Assembly (NCBI RefSeq): GCF_030409415.1
Contig: NZ_JAUFPW010000033.1
Coordinates: 1 to 64,000 of the forward strand
DNA length: 64,000 nucleotides
Origin: Pedobacter aquatilis
Lineage (GTDB): Bacteria; Bacteroidota; Bacteroidia; Sphingobacteriales; Sphingobacteriaceae
Direction of reading: 5' to 3'
Within the stretch, counting starts at the first letter, position 1. Every line of letters begins with the position of its first letter. Positions 37,320-46,464 of this stretch are shown one piece after another. The notes under the pieces are model-generated. The model saw only the letters and a list, made by a program, of their open reading frames with translations. It was not told where the DNA came from and did not search any database. The position numbers and the translations under genes were made by a program.

Positions 37320-38519
37320 ATGCACCGTCGTTCGTTTATAAAAAAATCAGCATTATTTAGTTCAGGTTTATTAGTTGCTGATGCTGCCGTTGCAAACCTA
37401 AGTTTAAATCGAGAAAAAATCATCAATATTGCCATGATAGGTTGCGGCGATAGGGGAAAAGGCGTGCTGTCGGTTATTAAATCTATGCCCTCAAAATTTA
37501 ACATCGTTGCTTACTGCGATGTATTGGATTTTCGATTGGATGAAACCAAGAAATATGTGCCTGAATCTGCCAAGGCAGTTAAAAACTACAAACAGATTTT
37601 AGATAACAAAAATATTGAAGCTGTTTTTATCGCAACGCCATTAAGCGAACATTTCCAGATTGCAAAAGATTCGGTTTTGGCGGGTAAACATGTTTACGTA
37701 GAAAAAACCATGACGTATAATATTCCTCAGGCATTAGAGTTGCGAAATCTGGTATTAAAATACCCAAAGCAAGTTTATCAGGTTGGTTATCAATACCGCT
37801 ATTCTCCATTATATTTTAAAGTAAAAGATATGATTAAGAGCGGCTATTTAGGCAATGTTTCATCTGTAGATTGCCGTTGGGATAGAAACGGAAACTGGCG
37901 TAGAAAAGTTAACGACCCAAAACTAGAGCGTCAAATTAACTGGCGGATGTATAAGGAATACTCTGGCGGTTTGGCAGCAGAATTACTTTCTCACCAAATC
38001 GATTTTATTAATTGGGCATTTGAAACGCAACCCGACGTAATAACAGGAACTGGTGGCATTGATATTTTTAAAGATGGAAGAGAAACTTACGATAACATCC
38101 AGGCGATGTTTAGATATGAAAAAGCTGGTATGATTGGTAATTTCGGAGCAACTTGCGGTAATGCACACGATGGATACTTGTTCAAAATAAAAGGAACAAA
38201 AGGTTCGGTAAATCTATTGCCCGATACAGGGATTTTCTATCCAGAGCAACAAACAAAAAAGGAATTAGGTATTGTGGATGGTGTAACAGGAGCTACAAAA
38301 ATTGTGGTGAACAAAGATGGTGGGATTCCAATTTTAGATGCGCCTACAAAAGATGGAACAACTTATGCATTAGATGAATTTTACGAATCGGTTATTTCAG
38401 GTAAAGTTCCCGCATCCAATGTTAAAACCGGTACACAAGCCGCAATTTGTGTAGCGCTTTGTAATGAAGCAATATATTCAGGTAGCAAGAGGCTTTGGAA
38501 ACAAGAATATAATTTATAA
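37320..38519 (+). CDS. Gfo/Idh/MocA-family oxidoreductase with Tat signal, second copy
   Basis: This 399-residue protein starts with the twin-arginine sequence MHRRSFIKKSALFSSGLLV. The nucleotide-binding start is INIAMIGCGDRGKGVL, and the family motif is HVYVEKTMTYN, where Thr replaces the usual Pro after Glu-Lys. The C-terminal domain has GGLAAELLSHQIDFINW, with the conserved His-Gln. It is only distantly related to the 34003 gene. It follows that gene and the DUF1080 gene but has a terminator and repeat in between. Confidence 0.87.
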   Translation: MHRRSFIKKSALFSSGLLVADAAVANLSLNREKIINIAMIGCGDRGKGVLSVIKSMPSKFNIVAYCDVLDFRLDETKKYVPESAKAVKNYKQILDNKNIEAVFIATPLSEHFQIAKDSVLAGKHVYVEKTMTYNIPQALELRNLVLKYPKQVYQVGYQYRYSPLYFKVKDMIKSGYLGNVSSVDCRWDRNGNWRRKVNDPKLERQINWRMYKEYSGGLAAELLSHQIDFINWAFETQPDVITGTGGIDIFKDGRETYDNIQAMFRYEKAGMIGNFGATCGNAHDGYLFKIKGTKGSVNLLPDTGIFYPEQQTKKELGIVDGVTGATKIVVNKDGGIPILDAPTKDGTTYALDEFYESVISGKVPASNVKTGTQAAICVALCNEAIYSGSKRLWKQEYNL

Positions 38520-38580
38520 TATTTTTCATATTATCCATTCCGTCATTTCGACTGGAGTGCAGCGAAGTGGAGAAATCTTC

Positions 38581-38772
38581 TAATATCTTGCACTCCTTAA
38601 ATTGTAATTTAATCTTGCCGTCATTTCGACTGGAGTGCAACGAATTGGAGAAATCTTTTAACTTAGATTCCAAAGTTCAAAGATTTCTCGGCTACGCTCG
38701 AAATGACGGTTTAGTCATTTTGCCTAATCATTATTCCTGCATAGGCGGGAATCTTAAGGCTTATTTATCACT
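38581..38772. repeat. 192-bp duplicated intergenic segment, copy A
   Basis: It begins TAATATCTTG and matches 39027-39217 with few differences. It contains one complete REP-like hairpin element (38618-38709) and a degenerate ATTCCTGCATAGGCGGGAAT palindrome. Confidence 0.88.
38618..38709. repeat. REP/BIME-like hairpin element
   Basis: The left arm (CCGTCATTTCG... to GAGAAATCTTT) and the right arm (AAAGATTTCTC... to CGAAATGACGG) are imperfect inverted repeats spanning 92 bp. A single left arm also lies at 38540-38578, and a single right arm at 18034-18064. Confidence 0.8.
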
Positions 38773-38794
38773 TTAAGTAAATATATGTCATTTT

Positions 38795-38968
38795 TGTCTT
38801 GGCCAGACGGGCTCTTTCTTTTTGATGTCAAAAAGAAACAAAAAACACCGGCTGAAAATTTGTCTATTAAAGTTACTGCTTAGGCTGGAACAGTTCTTCC
38901 CGAAAAATTTATTAGGCCGGATTTAATTAGAACGTAGATTTTGTGATAAGGCTTAACCAAAGCTAAAT
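38795..38968 (-). repeat. Dispersed intergenic repeat, copy 2 (inverted)
   Basis: This is an inverted copy of the repeat at 37053-37219, with blocks GGCCAGACGGGC, CACCGGCTGAAAATTTG and TTAGGCCGGATTT. It begins about 20 bases after the duplicated segment A. Confidence 0.7.
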
Positions 38969-39026
38969 GTAATTTATCTATTACAGGATTATAGTAATGA
39001 GAATATGATTTTGAAAACTAAACTTA

Positions 39027-39217
39027 TAATATCTTGTAGTCCTTAAATTGTAATTTAATCTTACCGTCATTTTGACTGGAGTGCAACGAATTGGAGAAAT
39101 CTTTTAACTTAGATTCCAAGGTTCAAAGATTTCTCGGCTACGCTCGAAATGACGGTTTGGTCATTTTGCCTAATCATCATTCCCGCGTAGGCGGAAATGT
39201 TAAAGCTTATATTTCAC
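39027..39217. repeat. 192-bp duplicated intergenic segment, copy B
   Basis: This is a near-identical direct copy of 38581-38772, again with a full hairpin element at 39064-39155. Confidence 0.88.
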
Positions 39218-39437
39218 TATTATTAAGGTAATTTAAGGAACTTACAATTATATTGGAGTAGGTGTAAGCCATGCTTTAGGGCCTAGCATATTTTGGAAGT
39301 AGAAAGCAGAAAAATCTCAGCACAACTAATCATTAAAAGAAATTTCTAAGATAATTTTCAGTCCCGATTTTTCTTCGGGACCTTAAATTATCGCAATTAA
39401 GATTTTTCTAGCTTTATACAACAAAAGATGCAAGCCT

Positions 39438-39495
39438 TGATTTTTTGTTTCTTTTTTATCAAGAAAAAAGAAAGAGTCTGTCGGGCTAAGACAAA
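39438..39495 (+). repeat. Dispersed intergenic repeat, copy 3 (partial)
   Basis: It shares the TTTTTTGTTTCTTTTTT, AGAAAGAG and CTGTCGGGCTAAGACA blocks with one end of copies 1 and 2. It ends about 20 bases before the HsdR-N gene stop. The spacer 38520-39517 contains no convincing gene. Confidence 0.6.
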
Positions 39496-39517
39496 CAAAA
39501 AATAAAAAAGATACTAA

Positions 39518-39976
39518 TTACAAATCCAAATAATCAGGCATTTCTGGTGTAAAAACAAAACTAGCTTTAGCCAAATCCATTTTAGCAAAAACATGTTGCA
39601 AGCCATTTGTTAACACAATCCATTTTGCCTGATGGATGGAATTATACCTTGATGCCTGCTCAAACACAGCCTCTGTAATTTTTACATTTGGCGCTTTACA
39701 TTCAATCAGCATTAATTTTTCTCCAGCTGCATTATAAACTAAAATATCACTACGCTTTTGTAATTGATTTAACATCAAACCACCTTCAATTTGAATTAGC
39801 GTTTTCGGAAATTTCTTCGATAAAATCAAGTCCTGAATAAAATGCTGACGAACCCATTCTTCTGGCGTTAAAACCAAATGCTTTTTCCTCAATTCATCGA
39901 AAATAAAAACAACATTATCTTTCTTGGTGATTTTAAAAGGATAAGGCGGTAAATTAAGCGGAGTGGGGTTAAACAT
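39518..39976 (-). CDS. Type I restriction HsdR N-terminal-like protein
   Basis: This 152-residue stand-alone protein has a PD-(D/E)xK nuclease fold like the HsdR N-terminus. The catalytic segment is GGLMLNQLQKRSDILVYN, with the first acidic residue, followed by LMLIECKAPNVKIT, with the E-x-K pair. In Bacteroidota it is often found divergent from holA, as here, so it is probably a conserved cellular protein rather than part of a restriction system. Its target is unknown. Confidence 0.85.
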   Translation of the reverse strand: MFNPTPLNLPPYPFKITKKDNVVFIFDELRKKHLVLTPEEWVRQHFIQDLILSKKFPKTLIQIEGGLMLNQLQKRSDILVYNAAGEKLMLIECKAPNVKITEAVFEQASRYNSIHQAKWIVLTNGLQHVFAKMDLAKASFVFTPEMPDYLDL

Positions 39977-39987
39977 CTTAGGTTTTC

Positions 39988-40034
39988 GTTATGCAATTTA
40001 ACAATTAACCAATTGAACAATTAAGCAATTAACC
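39988..40034. repeat. Short tandem repeats in the HsdR-N/holA spacer
   Basis: The spacer contains repeated units of the form CAATTnAnCAATTAAnC (CAATT occurs five times or so). It may influence the divergent promoters, but no consensus binding site was recognised. Confidence 0.55.
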
Positions 40035-40108
40035 AATATACCCCAAAGTTAATATTGTTTATAAACATTTACCTAAATCCTAAAAGCTAAATTGTAATTT
40101 TACAACCA

Positions 40109-41131
40109 ATGACTGCTGCCGAAATTATTAAGGACATAAAAGCGAGAAAGTTTAAGCCTGTTTATTTATTACACGGCGAAGAAGCTTACTACATCGATCA
40201 GGTAACCGAATACATCGAAAATAAATTACTGAATGATGCCGAAAAGGGTTTCAACCAGACGGTTTTATATGGTAAGGATACTGATATGGCAACTGTATTG
40301 GGAGCTGCAAAGCGATACCCAATGATGTCTGAATTTCAGGTGGTAATTGTTAAAGAAGCACAAGACCTAAAATGGGGAAAAGAAGATGCTAGTAGCAAAG
40401 AAGCCGAATTCGTACTAAATTATTTCGAAAAACCTTTACCAAGTACAATCTTAGTTTTAGCATTTAAGTATGCCAATTTCGATAAACGCAAGAAAATTTA
40501 CAAAGCCATCAATAAAAGCGGCTTAATTTTTCAATCAGATCCAGTTCGCGATTATAAACTTGTTCCATGGATTGAAGATTTTATCAAAGAAAAAGGTTAT
40601 AAAATCGACCAGCAAGCATCAGCCTTAATGGCTGAATATTTAGGAACTGATCTTTCTAAAATCGCTAACGAGATAGAAAAGTTAATGCTAAATGTGCCAA
40701 AAGATGTTACCATCAATACAGATTTAGTTCAAAAAAATATCGGCATAAGTAAAGAATACAACGTTTTTGAATTGCAAAAAGCCTTAGCTATTCGTGATGT
40801 ATTAAAGTGCAATAAAATTATAAACTACTTTGCCAGCAATCCGAAAGCAAATCCTACAGTTATGGTTTTGGCCAATTTGGGCGGCTATTTTACCAAACTT
40901 TTAAAATATCATTACGTACCTAATAAAGCTGATGCAGCTTCAGCTTTAGGCGTTTCGCCATATTTTATCAAAGATTACGAAATCGCAGCAAGAAATTATA
41001 ACACCGGAAAAGTCTTTCAGGTAATCAGTTTATTAAGAGAATACGATTTAAAGAGTAAAGGTTTAGATAGCTCTGGAAATGTAAGCGATGGAGAACTTTT
41101 AAAAGAATTGGTATTTAAAATTGTTCATTAG
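40109..41131 (+). CDS. holA: DNA polymerase III subunit delta
   Basis: This 340-residue clamp-loader subunit opens the beta sliding clamp. The start is typical: AAEIIKDIKARKFKPVYLLHGEE, followed by YYIDQVTEYIE. Further family segments are KRYPMMSEFQVVIVKEAQDL and ALMAEYLGTDLSKIANEIEKL. The C-terminal helical collar domain ends with LDSSGNVSDGELLKELVFK. Length is normal. Confidence 0.94.
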   Translation: MTAAEIIKDIKARKFKPVYLLHGEEAYYIDQVTEYIENKLLNDAEKGFNQTVLYGKDTDMATVLGAAKRYPMMSEFQVVIVKEAQDLKWGKEDASSKEAEFVLNYFEKPLPSTILVLAFKYANFDKRKKIYKAINKSGLIFQSDPVRDYKLVPWIEDFIKEKGYKIDQQASALMAEYLGTDLSKIANEIEKLMLNVPKDVTINTDLVQKNIGISKEYNVFELQKALAIRDVLKCNKIINYFASNPKANPTVMVLANLGGYFTKLLKYHYVPNKADAASALGVSPYFIKDYEIAARNYNTGKVFQVISLLREYDLKSKGLDSSGNVSDGELLKELVFKIVH

Positions 41132-41355
41132 CACTCAAGGTTATTTGTCGAGTATGCGATGAATAGTTCAGGATTTAATTGTTTAGATTTTCAGCGTTGG
41201 TTAATTTTTGGCCATGCAATTGGCCAGTTTAGCAATTCCAACAATTAAACACTTCTGTAATCACAAATAATTCCATTGTAACTTAAAAGTTATTGGCGAA
41301 ATCGTGTTGAATCTTGGTTCTAAGCTATATTTACGATCAAATCAACTAATTTGTT

Positions 41356-43926
41356 ATGAAGAAAAATTTACTCAGCATTTTATTTGCTGTTTCTGCTGTT
41401 ACTTTCGCTTCGGCACAAGTAAGGCAAGGTGCCGGTGCTGCACCTGGTGATACAACAAGAAGAGCCCCTGGAGCAGCTTTAGGTTCTGGTGTTAGGGCAC
41501 AACCAAAACCATACGATCAAGTAATCACATCTAAGGCATCTACCAGAAAAGGCATGATTACTACCCACAAAATTGAAGATAAATTCTATTTTGAAATTGC
41601 TGATACAACTTTAGGTAGAGATATCTTAGTGGTAAGCAGAATATCAAAATCTGGTGCAGAAGTTAGAGCAGTACAAGGATATGCTGGCGACCAGATTGGA
41701 AGTGCTGTAATTCGTTTTGAGAAGGGGCCGAATAATCGCATTTTCATGCGTAAGGTAAGTTACAGAACTTATGGTCCGGATAGTACAACCTCGATGTATC
41801 AATCTTTGAAGAATTCAAATATTCAGGCAATTGCAGCCTCATTTAATATTGCAGCTTACACTCCCGCGAAAAACGGAAGCGTAATTGATATTACTGATTA
41901 TTTAAATAGTGATAACGATATTTTCTATTTTAGTTCTCCGATATCAAAAACTAGATTTAGATTAGGTACGCAACAAGCAGATAGAAGCTACATTCAAAGC
42001 TTAAGAAGTTTTCCAACCAATGTTGAAATCAGGACAGTTAAAACCTATAGCTTAACTGCAGCTCCAAATCCATTTGGCGGTGCTGCGGCTCCTGCAATGG
42101 GTGGTGGTGCTTCCGCTGGTTCATCAACTATCGAATTAAATACTTCTTTAGTGATTTTGCCTAAAGTACCAATGAAAGCTCGTTACTTCGATCCTCGTGT
42201 TGGTTATTTTGCGGTTGGTTATACTGATTTCGATTTAAATCCACAGGGTGTTAAGGAAATTGAATTGATTAAAAGATGGAGGTTAGAACCAAAACCACAG
42301 GATTTAGCCAAATATAAACGCGGTGAACTTGTTGAGCCAATTAAACCAATTATTTTTTATATCGATCCTGCAACTCCTAAAAAATGGGTGCCATATTTAA
42401 TTGCGGGAGTAAATGATTGGGCAAAGGCTTTTGAGAAAGCTGGTTTCAAAAATGCAGTTATGGGCAAGGAAGCCCCAACATTTAAACAAGATTCTACATG
42501 GAGTATTGATGATGCCCGTAATTCTGCAATTGTTTACAAACCATCAGAAATTGCAAATGCCAGCGGACCAAGTATTTCTGATCCACGTAGTGGAGAAATA
42601 ATGGAAAGCCATATCAACTGGTTCCATAATGTTCAAAAACTGGTTCACGATTGGTATATGATTCAAACGGCTGCGGTAGATACAAGAGCTCGTAAAATGA
42701 CTTTCAGCGATGAGTTAATGGGCGATTTAATTCGTTTTGTTTCTTCTCACGAAGTTGGTCACACTTTAGGTTTGCGCCACAATTATGGTTCAAGTTCAAC
42801 TGTTCCTACTGAGTTATTGAGAGATAAAAAATGGGTAGAAGCTAACGGACATACACCTTCAATTATGGATTATGCCCGTTTCAATTACGTAGCACAACCG
42901 GAAGATAAAATTTCAGCGAAAGGATTATATCCTCGCATTGGCGATTACGATAAATGGGCAATCGAATGGGGATACAAATACTTCCCAGAAACTAGAAATG
43001 CACAACAAGAAGTGCCAATTTTGAATAAAATGGTTATCGAATCGGCTAAAAATCGCAGATTGTGGTTCGGTACGGAAACAAATCCAGATGATCCGCATTC
43101 GCAAAATGAAGATTTATCTGATAACGCTATGAAAGCAAGTACTTATGGCATTAAAAACCTTAAAGTAATTTTGACAAACTTACCTGAGTGGACAAAAGAG
43201 CCAGCAGATGGTTATGATAATCTTTCGAATATGTACGGTCAGTTAACTACTCAGTTTGGTCGTTACATGGGGCATGTTGCTAAAAATATTGGCGGTATTT
43301 ACGAAAATCCAAAAACAGTAGAGCAAGAAGGTTCTGTTTATGAGCGTACACCTGCTGCAACGCAAAAAGAGGCAATGACATTTCTAGATACCCAATTATT
43401 TAAAACACCAACCTGGTTGTTAAATAAGGGTATTTTGGATAACATCTCTCAAGATGGTTTAGAGGTTGTTGGCAGATTACAAAACACAACAATTAACAGA
43501 TTATTAGGTACAAGTACATTAACTAAATTGATTTCTGCTGAAGCTTTAGATGGCGCATCTGCATATAAAATCACCGATTTATTTACAGATTTAAATGCTT
43601 CAATCTTTACAGAATTAAAATCTAATCAGGCAATTGATGTGTACAGAAGAAACTTGCAGAAGTTATACGTAGATAAATTAATTTCGATAATTAAACCTGC
43701 AACGCCTGCTACAACTGCAACCAATGCAATTTTAGTTGGTAGAGGTGGTACAACACAAGGCGGTATATCTGCTTCACAAAGTGATGTAGCTTCAGTTGTA
43801 AAAGGACAATTAAGAGAGCTTGATGCAACAATTAAAACTGGTGCAACTGCTGCTACAGGTTTAAGTAAATATCATTTGCAAGATTTATCTGATAGAATAG
43901 AAAATGCTTTAGACAGCAAAAAGTAA
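41356..43926 (+). CDS. Secreted zinc-dependent metalloprotease (DUF5117/DUF5118 type)
   Basis: This 856-residue exported protein has a signal peptide ending in FASAQ. A Pro/Gly-rich segment follows, then a DUF5118/DUF5117-like region with TLGRDILVVSRISKSGAE and FEIADTT. The catalytic motif SSHEVGHTLGLRHN near residues 463-476 is the extended HExxHxxGxxH of metzincins, followed by SIMDYARFNYVAQPED, which serves as the Met-turn. The C-terminal 300 residues are helical. Such proteins are common in Bacteroidota and of unknown substrate. A bidirectional terminator follows. Confidence 0.9.
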   Translation: MKKNLLSILFAVSAVTFASAQVRQGAGAAPGDTTRRAPGAALGSGVRAQPKPYDQVITSKASTRKGMITTHKIEDKFYFEIADTTLGRDILVVSRISKSGAEVRAVQGYAGDQIGSAVIRFEKGPNNRIFMRKVSYRTYGPDSTTSMYQSLKNSNIQAIAASFNIAAYTPAKNGSVIDITDYLNSDNDIFYFSSPISKTRFRLGTQQADRSYIQSLRSFPTNVEIRTVKTYSLTAAPNPFGGAAAPAMGGGASAGSSTIELNTSLVILPKVPMKARYFDPRVGYFAVGYTDFDLNPQGVKEIELIKRWRLEPKPQDLAKYKRGELVEPIKPIIFYIDPATPKKWVPYLIAGVNDWAKAFEKAGFKNAVMGKEAPTFKQDSTWSIDDARNSAIVYKPSEIANASGPSISDPRSGEIMESHINWFHNVQKLVHDWYMIQTAAVDTRARKMTFSDELMGDLIRFVSSHEVGHTLGLRHNYGSSSTVPTELLRDKKWVEANGHTPSIMDYARFNYVAQPEDKISAKGLYPRIGDYDKWAIEWGYKYFPETRNAQQEVPILNKMVIESAKNRRLWFGTETNPDDPHSQNEDLSDNAMKASTYGIKNLKVILTNLPEWTKEPADGYDNLSNMYGQLTTQFGRYMGHVAKNIGGIYENPKTVEQEGSVYERTPAATQKEAMTFLDTQLFKTPTWLLNKGILDNISQDGLEVVGRLQNTTINRLLGTSTLTKLISAEALDGASAYKITDLFTDLNASIFTELKSNQAIDVYRRNLQKLYVDKLISIIKPATPATTATNAILVGRGGTTQGGISASQSDVASVVKGQLRELDATIKTGATAATGLSKYHLQDLSDRIENALDSKK

Positions 43927-43937
43927 CATTTAATAAA

Positions 43938-43974
43938 ATAAAAAAGGAGTTTCAATTTTGAAACTCCTTTTTTA
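43938..43974. terminator. Bidirectional terminator
   Basis: AAAAAAGGAGTTTC pairs with GAAACTCCTTTTTT between the converging metalloprotease gene and the 43980 gene. Confidence 0.85.
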
Positions 43975-43979
43975 TGCAA

Positions 43980-44366
43980 TTACATTTCGTTTAACCCGAC
44001 AAATGCCAAGGCTACGATTGCGAGTCCGCCGGCTACATAACCAACCGTTCCAATTGTAGAGCGTTTTTTAACAACTTTGTTATTGTCTTTTGTGTTTTGA
44101 TGAGCAGCCTGTCTGTAGGCTTTTACATAAATAGAATCGTTAAGCAGCGAAACACTACTCGTTGTGTTTGTTGTAGGCTTAAAAATATCTGATGTGTGTT
44201 TACTTCTTTCACTCCTGAATTTCCTTAGATTTTCGTCACTAATTTTGAATTTTTCAGCATCGGCAGCGGCCATTTTTTTTATAGAATCTGGATGTATAGA
44301 TTGCGAAAAAGATTGTGTGGATGCCGCAAGCATGCACACAAGAAAAACTTTAAGGGACTTATTCAT
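43980..44366 (-). CDS. Hypothetical secreted protein
   Basis: This small protein is about 128 residues from the ATG at 44366, which gives a signal peptide ending in TQSFSQ. The longer reading from 44480 has an unlikely N-terminus. The mature part is charged and Ser/Thr-rich, and the C-terminus holds one hydrophobic helix (IGTVGYVAGGLAIVALAFVG). It is probably a periplasmic or membrane-anchored protein. No family was recognised. The 44367-44782 stretch upstream holds no other gene. Confidence 0.6.
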   Translation of the reverse strand: MNKSLKVFLVCMLAASTQSFSQSIHPDSIKKMAAADAEKFKISDENLRKFRSERSKHTSDIFKPTTNTTSSVSLLNDSIYVKAYRQAAHQNTKDNNKVVKKRSTIGTVGYVAGGLAIVALAFVGLNEM

Positions 44367-44782
44367 ATATAAAATTACAATTTTAATCCCAATCAAATAC
44401 CAGTTTTTGCTGATGAATTTTATAGAGATTACGTTAATATAGATTGGGAAATTAATGCATAGGTAGGTACACATTTCCAAATATTAACAGAAAAACGTGA
44501 ATTTTGTTTTCACTCTTTTTTAGTACTTCAAAAGCCCAGAAACATACAGTTTTATGCTGTATTCGCTCAATTAAATATTAAAAATAAACGGTTCAGCCAG
44601 TTAATCAGGATGATATCTGAAAATACAAAATAATAAACAATTTAAGTTTAGATTGGCTATATTATAGAATTTTTGTAGTTGTTAATACAAGGGTTTCAAT
44701 CGAATTTTCTGCGTTTCTGTAAGCTTTTCATTTAGCGCTTTTAGTCTTGTGATGCTAAGTAGAGTTCCAGCCAGCTAATTTT

Positions 44783-45319
44783 TTAATTGAGGATACTGAT
44801 TTTTGGTATAGAATATCTAAACGACAAAGTACCCAGCTTATTCTTTACTCCAAATATTGGTGCGGTTAATATGATATGACCTCCTCTTTGTGAATTTATA
44901 TGTGGACCCTTTACGTTGAGGAATGCATTATTGTAAAATGTTGAGTAGGGAAAACCTTTTTCTCGATCATCAGTTGAAGCAATGATGCGGCCGCTCAGGT
45001 CAACAACGGAAATTTCTTCAAAATTTTGTTCATGTACTAATTGCTTCAAGTATTCATCAATATTGTTCATATCTCTATCAATCATTTTCGAGCGAACCGC
45101 CCATACCAAAGGTTTGGACATCACAATAAGTTGTTGCCTCAATGTTGAATCTATCTGCTTAGAAATTTGGTTCTTGAGTAGCTTATTTTTGTAATTGTTT
45201 TCTCTAATAAGCTTATTAGTTTCAACCTCTTTATGAACCCATAACAAACTAATTAGGATTAGTGCACCCAAAATTGTAATGATTAGCGCTTTTCCAGAAG
45301 TCGCAGGATACTGATTCAT
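44783..45319 (-). CDS. Membrane-anchored sensor-like protein without an output domain
   Basis: This 178-residue protein has one N-terminal membrane helix (ALIITILGALILISLLWV). A periplasmic domain follows, which looks like a Cache/PDC or single PAS-like sensor of the histidine-kinase type: a long helix with KLIRENNYKNKLLKNQISKQ, then FEEISVVDLSGRIIASTDD and a sheet ending GTLSFRYSIPKI. No second membrane helix or kinase domain follows the sensor, and the protein ends just after it. It may be a decoy or a stand-alone binder, or a fragment of a larger gene. Confidence 0.6.
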   Translation of the reverse strand: MNQYPATSGKALIITILGALILISLLWVHKEVETNKLIRENNYKNKLLKNQISKQIDSTLRQQLIVMSKPLVWAVRSKMIDRDMNNIDEYLKQLVHEQNFEEISVVDLSGRIIASTDDREKGFPYSTFYNNAFLNVKGPHINSQRGGHIILTAPIFGVKNKLGTLSFRYSIPKISILN

Positions 45320-46464
45320 TGATATTAGATGATGAAATGTATTATTTATTTAAGAAGTATTATACCATGAATACTAAAACAGGCAAATTTGTTTTGGATT
45401 TAAAAAAATATTGAGCACTTAAGCCAGCAGATGCTATGTTTCCCTTATCTAAGGGCTTTGGTATAGCTTTTTAGGGAGTCGAATTGAATTTTGTGAGAAT
45501 TCTACATAGCATAATCGAATACAAATTGATTCCAGTTCTTAACAGGTATTTTAATACATTCAATGGGTTTTGCCATTGTTATGATAAAATTAACGATAAT
45601 AAAAAAATATAAAAGGTTATTGGAATGTGTTATTTTTGCTGGGATTGGCAAATAAAACTCTGTTCCTTTATATTCTATTACGAAATGGTTTTAGAATAGG
45701 CAGTAATTTTATAGATAAGGTTTTAAATCTCTAAGTTTTAAAATAGTTGCCCTGTAAAGATGTTAATAATCAGGTATATCTGAAAGCAATTTATTAACTG
45801 CTGAGCTAAAAAAAACCATTAAATCACTTTTAAACATGAAAAAAATACAATATTGGTTAGTAAAATCTTAACTGAACCATGTTTTTTTGGCGGGTTTGCC
45901 TTATGTCGATTTCGTCAACGGCATTGTCAACAGAGCTGCCGAAAACCCCCTATAAATATTAATAATACACAAATATTGGCTAGTCAAGTCGTTTTTTACC
46001 AGCCTTTACAAGTGAATTCAAAACATTCCTCAGGGCACTGTTAATTAGCTCAAATGTACGAAAAAAGTGCGATTCCAGCAAGGTTTGTCAACGGTTTTGT
46101 CAACGATTTTGAGGTAAATTTTAAATAAAAAAAGCTATTTTTTTTGGAAAAAAATATTGGCTCGTAAGGGACTAACCTATTAATAAAAAAGCTACTTTTA
46201 GCTAGAATTTGTCAACCCTTTTGCTTCAAACTATTGTCAAAATCACTGTTGACAAAACCGTTGACAAACCATTATAGTATATTGATTATCAGTCAATTAA
46301 AGGGATCTAGTTGAGAAAATCACCTCGATATCTATCGGGATTTCAAATAAAGATTAGTCTTAAACCACCCAATATTAGTTTGTTATTATTCCGGTTAACA
46401 TTCTGTAATTCAGTTTTTTTTTCTTAATAGCCTGTTGAAAAAATGATAAGGACGGGCTGGTGCA
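45320..46464. other. Gene-free AT-rich stretch with repeated motifs
   Basis: No convincing gene is present in 1145 bases. Three blocks start with AATATTGG (45849, 45972, 46153) and each block contains GTCAAC pairs (45914/45926, 46087/46099, 46248/46260, the last inverted). The members of each pair are 12 bases apart. This may be a protein-binding array, integration remnants or decayed coding. It marks the transition from core genes to accessory DNA. Confidence 0.6.
46051..46081 (-). promoter_or_regulatory. Orphan Bacteroidota-type promoter
   Basis: On the minus strand TTG is followed after 20 bases by TACATTTG, a full match to the -7 consensus. No open frame follows, so the promoter could drive a short RNA or be left from a lost gene. 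Confidence 0.4.

Noticed and set aside
39361-39381. Hairpin GTCCCGA-N7-TCGGGAC in the 39-kb spacer
   Set aside because: There is no T-run on either side and no gene ends close to it, so it is not called as a terminator.
45853-46044. 63-codon frame in the GTCAAC repeat stretch
   Set aside because: Composition is not protein-like, and the frame runs across the repeated motifs by chance.
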